Source: Arion vulgaris (taxonomy: Eukaryota; Mollusca; Gastropoda; Stylommatophora; Arionidae). Taken from it: 64,000 nt of DNA. The number at the start of each line of letters is the position of its first letter. The stretch's first letter is position 1. The stretch lies in contig CM036755.1 in assembly GCA_020796225.1 (NCBI GenBank), positions 65,850,049 to 65,914,048 on the forward strand, in the 5' to 3' direction. Under the pieces are notes generated by a model. The model was not told where the DNA came from. It saw only the letters and a list, made by a program, of their open reading frames with translations, and did not search any database. The position numbers were made by a program, and so were the translations under genes. Of this stretch, positions 40,654-52,600 are shown piece by piece.

Positions 40654-43600
40654 CTGCAAAAGAGGAGACATAGTAAAATTGAGAATAAAAAATGTGCATT
40701 CTCTACCTTGTGTATTTTTAGCACCGGTTAGAGCATACGACCTGAACCAACTCAAGTCTTCTTATCTTTAACTATTTCTTGCTGCTCCTTCCGTAACTAT
40801 CGTTACTGCCTGTAGTACCTACCGCTTTTAGGGCGGTGTAGGACAGGTGGGACGGGAGCCTGTAGAAATGAATGGCCGCAAGGCTAGTGTAGTCACCGGG
40901 AAGCTGTTCAGGTTAGGATTTTTCATTTATGCCCATAGCATAAAAAATTTCTTGGCCTTACCGTGATCGCATGGGAACTGAGTTCTAATCAATTCGGCCA
41001 GACGCTCCTTCCATGTTATCCGTATATCGTTAGTCTCTGCCCCCAAACCTTTTTCCGTATATTTTTGGTCTTCCTCTCTTTTGTTTGCCATGTAAGCTTC
41101 AGGATAGGTCCATTTTTGCTATATTCTTCTCGGAGTTTCTCAAGGTGTGTCCTATCCAGCGCTTGCGTTTTTTCTTGCCCTCTTGATTCACTCAATTCTG
41201 TTTCAATCTCTCATTAAGCTCTTCATTTGTTACCCTATCATACCATCTTATACCAGCTATTTGACGCAGACACTGGTTGATGAATATTGGCAATTTATGA
41301 GTGATTGTTTCAGTGATTTAATATGTTTCTGGGTCCTTATGTGGTCACCAGTTGGGACAAGAAAACGTGAAAGACCTAAGACCACTCTTCGAAGAACAAT
41401 CCTACAAGAAAGTAAACTATTGGGGTGTAAAACCATACGAGATCTCCAGCTGCTAGCAACGAACCGCATTACATGGAGATCTAAAACATCTGCCCTATGT
41501 GCCGCCTTTGTCACGAAAGGGACAAAGTAATTAACTAACTAACTATGTTTCTGACCCATACATCAGAACTGCTTTAACATTGAGTTAAATATTCTAATTC
41601 GCCCGAGTGGTTACCGGGCCCAAATTTGGGGTGTAAAGAATAGAACCACTGTTACCTGCCACGAATGTCGTAAGAGGCGAGTTAGGAGGTTTGGTTGAAA
41701 TCGGATGCATGTGTCCGCTAGGGAATGTTAACCCGAAACAAATGCTTGCAGAGAACGGATGCACCAGGCCGTAAGGCGCATAACATGGTGCAACGACCTC
41801 TCACAATGAGGAATGGGATAACGGATTCTACGGTCGCCAATCTGCCTCGGAGGTTTAGCCACGTAGTAAGAATGTCAGACCTACCATCACGAGGGTGACC
41901 AAAACTTACTGCGGGAAGAGGTCGGCACAAAAGGGGAAGCAGAAATCATAGGAATTATATCCTACAGAGCTGCCCACAGTATGCAGACTTGAGAAGAAAG
42001 AGGTGGCCCACTGACACTAGCGTCCAAGACAAACTGTATGGCGTGGCTGATAATCTGAGTCAGACGACTGCCTTTATTAGGGAATCCGAAATCCCAATCT
42101 AGTGAACGCAGAAGATGAAGAAGAAAATATTTTAATTTTAGTTATAGATTTGATTTCTTTACCGTCCACAAATTTCCCAGTGCGATGAAAGCTTTTCTTG
42201 TATTTTGCATCATTATTCTGATATCTTTATCAGTTTCTCTTTCTTTCTCTATATTGCTACCCAAGTACGTACATAATTCCATCTCTTGAGATGCAGTTTC
42301 GCCCAGCTGGATCGAGGGTCTCTGTGGCTAAGTGGTTAAGCCATTGCCTTGTGTTTCGAAGGTAATAGGTTCGAATCCGTGCCGTTCTGTTCGCAAAGTG
42401 GTTTTTTTCCCGAGAGACCTAGGATTATTGCTGCAGCCGCCCGGGTTGCAGTGGTTACCGGGGCCCAAATTGGAGTGTAAAGAATAGAACCACTGTTGCC
42501 TGCCATGCATGTCGTAAGAGGCGGCTAACGAGGTTTGGCTGAAATCGAATGCACATATCCTAAACGTGTAGAAATCTATTCGTTTAGGGGCCTACCGAAC
42601 CAATATGCAACGTATACACGTTATTGACAAAGATCAAGCATATCACAAAGAGTGATTAAAATTGGTGGTAAAGAACGAACGCAAAGAAGAAGAAGTTGCT
42701 GCAGCTGCGGAATTTGTGATTTGTGTAATACTCTCAGCAGATGTCATGTCATTTCTGCTGAGTGGGTTCGCGCCATATGGGGTAAAACCCGCTGCAATGA
42801 AGTCAATCATTCGGCTTTATGCATTTAGATCGTGTTGTCAGTTGCTTGGTTAACTCTCAAGATCTTTGTCTTCTCTCTATGAATCTTTAGTCCAAGTTGT
42901 GACCTGTGATCAAGTGTGCTTAGATTATCATGCGGGGTCAAAGGCTCATAGCGGCAACATGTGCCAGGGTTAGCGAAGGGGCGCGCTAACCAAGACCCTG
43001 CTCCCAGCCAGCATAGGACTACTACTTCTGACAGAGGAAAACTTATCTTAACTTTCCACCCCCATAGTTGACTGGTGAAACATGTTTTATTCCGTCATCT
43101 GTCTATCCTTAAGTCAGATCCTGAGACCCGTTCTGTCTTCCCCAACTATCCTTTGGTGGCGTACAGACGGGACAGAAGTCTTAAGGATATGTTGTTACAC
43201 AGTCACCTTAAGTCCAATATCCAAACTCATTTTGGCACTGTCCAGTGTGGCCGTCGGCGTTGCAACACGTGTGCTTATGTGATACAGACGTGTACTGTAT
43301 CTTTCCTTTAGCCACGTTTCTTATTGACGATGGTTTCACATGCGAGTCCCGTAATCTTATCTATGCCATTATCTGTAAGCGGTGTAACAAGGCTTATATC
43401 GGCGAGACAGGCAAGAGGCTCAGTGACCGATTCGCCCAACACTTGCGCGACATACGCCAATGCTCTGTGACCCTGTAGCCACCCATTTCAATGATACTGG
43501 CCATTTAAGAGCTCACGATGTCCAGGTCACAGCCATCCGATCATGTTCCTCGGATGATCGCAGTCAATTTGCTCTGGAAAATCGGTTGATTTCTTTGTAT

Positions 43601-46600
43601 GGTACCTTGCGACCACGTGGGCTAAATGTATTACATTCCTATGCTTCTTAGTACTTTCTCTTCCCATGCCTTGTAATCTATATGGGTATATGTTGCATGT
43701 ATTCAAGTTATATATTTACTAGATTTTTCATTGTTTCTTTTCTGTTCTATTTCTAGTTTTTATGTGGTTTTTTTTTGTGTTACATTTATTTTGTTATTCG
43801 TTTTTATTCCCAGATTTTCATTAGAAACGTTTGTATTTGGTCGTCCATTTGTTTTTTTTAAATTGTCACTCCTGTTGTTCGTTTGCTTGATAAAGGCCTT
43901 GTTGGTCGAAACGCTGCTGTATTTTGTCATTGTTATTGTAATTTGTAAAACTACAGTACTTTGTGATTACGTGTTCTGCCAATCAAATAGTTTTACTGCA
44001 GTCTCATATATTTTGCACAAGCACGCATCTCCTGGCCGATGTCCGATAAAATATGCCAAACTTCAAAAGTACGAATCAGCAGCGTACGAGCGTCCGCGAA
44101 CAAAACAGTGGTGGAAATGAAAAAATGGAAAAGCAATGCAGATGCCGGAAATCCCTGAACAACGCAAACATCTCCAGGCCGAAGTCCGCTAAAATATGCC
44201 CAAGTTCAAAAGAAGTAGGAAACAAAAGAGTACGAGCGTCCGCGAACAAAACAGTGGTGGTAGTGCAAACACGGAAAATCAATGGGTTGGAAATCCCAGA
44301 ACAACGCACACATTTCCAGGCCGAAGACCGCTAAAATATGTCCAAGTTAAAAAAAGAAATATGAAACACCAGAGTACGAGCGTCCGCAAACAAAACACCA
44401 AACTTCTCGGAGTAAATGATCGAATTTAAGGGAAGAGGAGTGCATCCCAAAAGCCGAGACATGAAGTGAAACTCGACGCTTTGTGCACGAGTCAAGCGGA
44501 GTGTCGGAGCAGTCCCGAGTCAAGGTAGATGAAACGGCAGATGTGTGAATATGTTGGTCGTATCAGCTTTCCAGCAGATGGGAAAGGCTGCATGCAAAGG
44601 GATGAGAGGTGCATCCTGAACGGAGCGAAACTCGAGCAATGAGCGCAAGTTGGTCAGCGTGCCATGGCACTCCCGATGCACGGTAAATGTGTTACATCAG
44701 GTGACGGTGGCACAAATGAAGATTGAGATAAAACTCCGTACATGAGGTCAAGCGCGGACTAAGATACTGGGTAAAGTTGGCTGAGCGTAAATCCCAAAGT
44801 TACGTTCTAGCGCCTTACGAAACTGCCCTCCCTGAGACAGACGGGCAGAGTACGATTGTTCACGCAATTAACATCACCGGAAATATCAGGGCGGGTAATG
44901 ACCGGCGAGTGCAAAATCTAAAGTTACGCTGATAGCGCCGAATGAAACGATGCATACATTACGATATGCTGGTCCCCAGCCCAGGGTTTCCCGGATCAAA
45001 GGAGACGACAGAGCAAATGCAAATTGTCTAGTGCCGACCCGAGCGTCCATAAAGCGTCCCAGGACTCTATTCTCTTCGTAGGGAACCACTACTGCCTTGT
45101 AGTTTTGGTTGGGGACAATCAAAGGCTAGCGGAGTAAACCGCACACAAAACTGGACGGTAGGCAAACCAAGCAGTCCATTAACAAAACTGGTATTGCTGG
45201 GCATATGACGCTCATCAGCCCGGGAGGGCAGGTCGTCTACGGGACGTTGCCCTGAAAGAAAATAGCAACCTGCTGCTTTTTGGGTTTTGGCTGGGGACAG
45301 CCAAAGGCTAACGGATAGCGAACCCAGAAAACGTTGGTTGAAATCGGACACACGGCCAAAAGATAAGCAACTGAGTTCCAAATGGCACTGAAAGCGGTGA
45401 CGTAGCTACCCATGCTAAGGCTGCATGGACCAAATTTTATCATGAATATGTTTAGTATAGAACTCCACGATGGAACTACAAAAAAGCAAATTGGAAACAG
45501 TGCGGCGCACTGATCAGATGCCAATGTTGAGCACATCAACATTCATGAAAATAAACACATGCGATCCGTGGCAAGGGAACTCTCAGAAGTGAACAAGATA
45601 CTCCGCCTCCGTACCGGTCACAGCAAGTTCCGTGTCCATATGTTCCGTGCCCACAAATTTAAAATTGACACAACTAGCCTGTGCCCCTGCAAAAGGCGGA
45701 TATGACGGCAGAGCACGTACTGCAAGATTGTCAACTAATAGCAGGTATAAGAAAAGAAACCTGGCCTCAAAACACAGAGCTTCGCGAGAAGCTGTACGGA
45801 GAAACGGAGTCCCTTAAAAACACGGTAAAATTCATGATAAAAGTTGGTTCATCAGTCTAGGCCGGGATCGCGAGAGAGAGATTGAGATTATCATGCAAAC
45901 TTGACTGATTGATTGATTGATAGGATCATCATCACTACACTTCGGGGAGTAACCATGTGTGCTCCGATCTATTGCTTACACAAGAAGCTCTCAGCAGCAG
46001 TGCACGAACTCCGTAACACCGGCAAGTATCTCCGATGTAATTTTGAATATGGTGAAGATATATTGTTTTAATTTATATTCTTAATCTTTTCAAATGCATT
46101 TTTCCAGAGCAGTGGCTTTCTAGCCAACACTTCTAGATTTTGAACTACCAGGTTTTCTTTTAAGTGCTCAAATTGAACACGGGAACTACGTTTTATCGTA
46201 ACTCTCCAATATGACTAGGAACTCGATCTCACCTACACTGAGACCAGGATCTCTGGACAAATATCCAGATGGCTCCACGAGGAAGTGACCCGAGTCCCTT
46301 TGGAACGAGAGGCGAGCTCCTAACATCTACACCACTGAGACCATACACAATTGATTGAATTTTATTGTTAAAATTTTCAACCAAATGGACTAGTCAGTCC
46401 TCTAAGTCATCGAACCCTACCTAAGTCGTCTCTTGTGACATTCCTGGTAAAGGGTTTTAGCCAGTACTAAGTCATCGAACCCTACTTTAGTCGTACTTGT
46501 GACATTCCTGGTAAAGGGTTTTAGCCAGTACTAAGTTGTCGAACCCTACCTTAGTCGTACTTGTAACATTCCTGGTAAAGGGTTTTAGCCAGTACTAAGT

Positions 46601-49600
46601 CATCGAACCCTACCTTAGTCGTACTTGTAACATTCCTGGTAAAGGGTTTTAGCCAGTACTAAGTCATCGAACCCTACCTTAGTCGTCTCTTGTGACATTC
46701 CTGGTAAAGGGTTTTAGAAAGTACTAAGTCATCGAACCCTACCTTAGTTGTCTCTTGTGACATTCCTGGTAAAGGGTTTTAGCCAGTACTAAGTCATCGA
46801 ACCCTACTTTAGTCGTACTTGTGACATTCCTGGTAAAGGGTTTTAGCCAGTACTAAGTTGTCGAACCCTACCTTAGTCGTACTTGTAACATTCCTGGTAA
46901 AGGGTTTTAGCCAGTACTAAGTCATCGAACCCTACCTTAGTCGTCTCTTGTGACATTCCTGGTAAAGGGTTTTAGCCAGTACTAAGTCATCGAACCCTAC
47001 CTTAGTCGTACTTGTGACATTCCTGGTAAAGGGTTTTAGCCAGTACTAAGTCATCGAACCCTACCTTAGTCGTCTCTTGTGACATTCCTGGTAAAGGGTT
47101 TTAGCCAGTACTAAGTCATCGAACCCTACCTTAGTCGTACTTGTGACATTCCTGGTAAAGGGTTTTAGCCAGTACTAAGTCATCGAACCTTACCTTAGTC
47201 GTACTTGTGACATTCCTGGTAAAGGGTTTTAGCCAGTACTAAGTCATCGAACCCTACCTTAGTTGTACTTGTGACATTCCTGGTAAAGGGTTTTAGCCAG
47301 TACTAAGTCATCGAACCCTACCTTAGTCGTACTTGTGACATTCCTGGTAAAGGGTTTTAGCCAGTACTAAGTCATCGAACCCTACCTTAGTCGTACTTGT
47401 GACATTCCTGGTAAAGGGTTTTAGCCAGTACTAAGTCATCGAACCTTACCTTAGTCGTACTTGTGACATTCCTGGTAAAGGGTTTTAGCCAGTACTAAGT
47501 CATCGAACCTTACCTTAGTCGTACTTGTGACATTCCTGGTAAAGGGTTTTAAACCGAAAGATTGACTTCATTGCACCGGGTTTTACCCCATATGGCTCTG
47601 TCACTCTCCTCAGAAATGTCACGCCACCTGCCGAGAGTATTGCACAAAGCACAAACTCCGTAGCTCCAACAACATTCCTAGGGGTCTCTGGAAAAAACTC
47701 GCACTCGTGAACAGAACGACGCGGTCCGGATTCGAACCCACTACCGTCGTCTCACAAGGCAAAGGGCTTAAACACTTAGCCACAGAGACCACATTGTAGC
47801 AATGTTTATACTCTTTCCTTCCCTTGGTAACACACGACAGAGTTTGCCCGTTGACCAGAGAAACTGAAGCCATCACGTCAAGTATTTGGTACTTCATAAA
47901 CGAAACGGATCTCTAACCAGGAAGTTATTTTTATTTTCTTTTTCTCGAATCCTGTTTTGCATCACAGCGTCGTCATGGTAATAAGAGATTCATAGAACGG
48001 GATTTTGTGTGCGGTTAATAATGTTAAAAAATAAATTATGATATGAATTGGCAAAGCAACATCAGCTTTTAAAAGTCTAAATAAAATATGAAACTGCTAG
48101 TATTAAAACTAAATTACGAATTTTCAATTCAAATGTTGTATCAATCCTAACATATGCCAGCGAGAGTTTGAAAATGACTAAAGATATAGAAAGCAAGTTG
48201 AATGCATTTGAAAATAGATGTCTGCGAAAAATAATGAATATAAAATGGAACGAATTCAGAAGAAGTGATGAAATCAGAGACATGTCTGGTCAACCACTAG
48301 TGACAACTGTTATAAGAAAGAGAAGATGGAGATATGTTGGGCACACCTTGAGAAGAAATGATCAACGAATATCAAAGCAGGCATTGAAGTGGGATGCAAA
48401 GGGTTCAAGAAAGAGAGGTCGACCTAAAGAGACCCTGAAACGAACTTTGCTGAGAGAGGCAGGAAATATCGGTCTCAGTTCCATAGAGGAGATTGAGCGA
48501 GTTGCCCAGGATAGAGCGGTATGGAGAAATTACTTGCAGGCCCTATGTAACGTATAACGGTACGAGAGGAATTATTATTATTATAATAACAGTGTTTTTC
48601 GTCGCCTTTATTATTTATGTTGTCCACCTTTTGCGTGGATTGCTTTTTGCTTTGTATCCACTGTATCAGAGTAGTATTCCTCTTTGAGTTGTATTGTTTG
48701 TTGGTAATCTGCTTATGTAGCTGAACCATTTAATTTATTGTTTCTTGATGAAGTTCAGTACTGATGTTGTAACTACTATTTTCCTGGTGTCTTCATTGTG
48801 TAACCGGTCTCTTCTTGAATAGGGTAGTATCCAGTATTCTGCGTAGATATTTATCTCTGTCATGATTAGTTTTCTTCTATCGTTTAATGTCAGTGTCCAG
48901 GTTTGTCACTGATAGCATAATGCTGGGAGAAAAAGGTGTTGAACAATGCTCTTTTTTGTATTCATGGTGACATTTTTGTATTTCAAAATTAGTGCCATTT
49001 GTCCTATCATTTGATTTACTTTATTACTTCTATGTTGGATTTTTGTTAGTCTTCCATTTACTGAAAAAAAGTTCCTCTAGGTAGTTCAAACCTTTGACTT
49101 GCTTTAATTAATGTTTGTTGATAGAGATATTGGTAGTGTTTTCCTCTCTAGCAAATGGCATTACTTTGGTTTTGTCAATGTTAATTTTCGGATTGTATTC
49201 ATTGCATTGTTTCATTGTTTGGCACTGGTAGCAGAGTGTTCATCATGGAAGGAGGCATACCGGCAAGAGAAGAAGAGGAAGACCACGGAGAAGATGGATT
49301 CAGGATGTAACTGATGGTTTGAACATGACGGCTGCAGAGGCAGGACATCTGGCCTATGGGAGAGAAATTCCGAAGGACTGTTGGGGTAGCAAAGTTCTGC
49401 TCAGGACAAGCTATTTGATGATGATGAGCACAGTGTTAGTAGGAAATGTAATATTCATACCAAGGCTGTGCTAACATTACCAAACGTGGACACTGACAAA
49501 AGAACAAGAATGGAAAATTACCACCTGTGAAATGAGATGCTTGAGGAAAGCGGTAAATAAAACAAGAAGAGATCATATAAGAAATGAGGAAATTAGAAGA

Positions 49601-52600
49601 ACAGTCGGAATAACACCTGCTATTAGATTTATTGAAAAACAAAGACTCAAATGGTTTGGCCACTTGGTGAGAATGAACCCGAATATACTAGTTGCAAGAG
49701 CGTGCAACCTAAAAATGGAATCATCAAGAGGAAAGGACAAACCAAGGAAAAGATGAATTGATGAAGTTATAGACATCTTAAAACTCCACAATACCACAGC
49801 ATATCAAGCGACCGAGCGTGCACTATCTTGAAGACGGATCACCTGCCACGCCTAACGGTAAAAAAGCAGAAAAGGACAAAAGAAAGAAAGATTCATTGCA
49901 TGTTAACTTGAGTTTGTTAAGGTGTTGCTGTAGCTGCACCGCTGTGCTTGATATGCTTACCTGTTAATCCAGGAAGTCTATTAACTTATTATTAAAGAAT
50001 CCACATTAAACAAGGAAGTACTATTCATTGAGCAAATACAAAAAGTTGCACTCGTATGTCCTTCTTCTTTAAACACATTATTTACATAACATCTCTATTA
50101 ACACAGCCTGTTGGGAATTCTCTTAAGCTCTAGTCACTTTCCACGCCTCCTCTAACGCCGTGTTCTCTCTCTCTCTTTCTCTCTCTTTCTCTTTCTCGAT
50201 CACCGGCCAAACCGATGTACCAGATTTCCCATAAATTCTATTCATGTGGAAATCTGATTCATGCAGCCCTAGCATTGGTGTGTTTTACGTCACATCTTCA
50301 GCACCATTTGGAGCTATGGTGCTTATCCTTTGGCGATGTGTCTGGTTTCAGCCAGCGTTTACTCGGTTCGCTCTCCGTTCTGTAGCCATCTAGTATTTTT
50401 TACAGTGTGGGGTAGCTAGCTCCACGACCAACCTCCATAGTCGCTTCTTACGACATGCGTGGCAGATAATAGTGGTTCTATTCTTTACACCCCAATTTGG
50501 GCCTCGGTAACCACTCGGCGTAACGTCGTGTTCAAATTTTCCTTAATCTCATGTTCCCACTTTTCTATTTATCGTCCAGTACTTCTTCTTTCAGAAGGTA
50601 TACCCTCAATATCAAGACGTGATAGTAATACTGTTGTCTTTCTAAACCATTGTGACATATAATATGACCAAACGTCATACCGACTCTGTGTTAACTAATG
50701 ACATATAATATGACCAAACGTCATACCTACTCTGTGTTAACTAATGACATATAATATGACCAAACGTCATACCTACTCTGTGTTAACTAATGACATATAA
50801 TATGACCAAACGTCATACCTACTCAGTATTAACTAATGACATATAATGTGACCAAACTTCATACCTACTCTGTGTTAACTAATGACATATAATGTGACCA
50901 AACTTCATACTTACTCAGTATTAACTAATGACATATAATGTGACCAAACTTCATGCTTACTCTGTGTTAACTAATGACATATAATGTGACCAAACTTCAT
51001 ACTTACTCTGTGTTAACTAATGACATATAATGTGACCAAACTTCATACCTACTCTGTGTTAACTAATGACATATAATGTACCAAACTTCATACTTACTCT
51101 GTGTTAACTAATGACATATAATGTGACCAAACTTCATACCTACTTTGTGTTAACTAATGACATATAATGTGACCAAACTTCAGACCTACTCTGTGTTAAC
51201 TAATGACATATAATGTGACCAAACTTCATACTTACTCTGTGTTAACTAATGACATATAATGTGACCAAACTTCATACCTACTCTGTGTTAACTAATGACA
51301 TATAATGTACCAAACTTCATACTTACTCTGTGTTAACTAATGACATATAATGTGACCAAACTTCATACCTACTCTGTGTTAACTAATGACATATAATGTA
51401 CCAAACTTCATACTTACTCTGTGTTAACTAATGACATATAATGTGACCAAACTTCATACTTACTCTGTGTTAACTAATGACATATAATGTGACCAAACTT
51501 CATACCTACTTTGTGTTAACTAATGACATATAATGTGACCAAACTTCAGACCTACTCTGTGCTAACTAATGACATATAATGTGACCAAACGTCATACTTA
51601 CTCTGTGTTAACTAATGACATATAATGTGACCAAACTTCAGACCTACTCTGTGTTAACTAATAAATAGACAATAAACAGATATTACTGGCCTCCGAAATA
51701 AACAATTTACCAAACAAAAAGTTCGAATCGTCTTCTTCGAAAGCTCCACATCGACCACTTGTTAACCACTTTTTGTGATTTGTGTATGTGATCCAAGACT
51801 AAGTGCGATTATACGTTGTGCCAGTTATGCACCTACAAGTAGAACAACAATCCGATTTCGCGACGCTTTTATTTACTAGGTAGCTACCTAGGCCCTACTT
51901 CAGTCGTCTACTACGACATCCCTTGCAGGTCGCAGTGTTACTATTCTTTACACCCTTTGCCTTGGCAACACACAGGCGAGGATTCCAATTACAAACCTTT
52001 ATCATTACGACAATATCCAAAGGCAACGTTAGCCGTCAGGAATAAAGGTTTGTGATTCAAGTCCTGTGTTCGTAAATCGTTTTTCCACACAATATCTATC
52101 ATCATCATCAGGTGCCGTCTCCACATCGAAGTTTGGCTGCAATGAACCTCCAGCATCCTTTATCTCTATCTATGCACACAGAAAATTAATAGTACATACC
52201 TGACCACAGCAACAGCTAAGAGAGAAATACCAGCGCTCAGGGTAACAAATGAAGTCATGAAGAGTCTTGCCCGACAAAGCGGTGGGTTGTCAAAATTCCA
52301 GATATGGAACATATCGTAAATGTCTCCTGCAGAATAATTATTCCAAAAATAACACAGACTCTATAAAAAAATTAATTTTTATACAAACAATGATATCAAC
52401 ATCATCAGTGTCATCTCGCGCGTGTGTTGACTGGCCTCGCAAGGGAAGCAAAAATTAGTAACACTGGATGCTACTCATTCAAGGCATTTCGTAAGAGGCG
52501 ACTGCAGTAGGGGCTTAGGGAAGCCACCCTGGTAAATAAAAAACCGGAGATGAATAGAAATCGGAGTTACTGGCCTACTTGTAGGTGCATAACTGGCACA

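Noticed and set aside
45237..45542. Minus-strand frames of about 100 codons with hydrophobic stretches
   Set aside because: No homologous partner, no start context, and they overlap short internal duplications.
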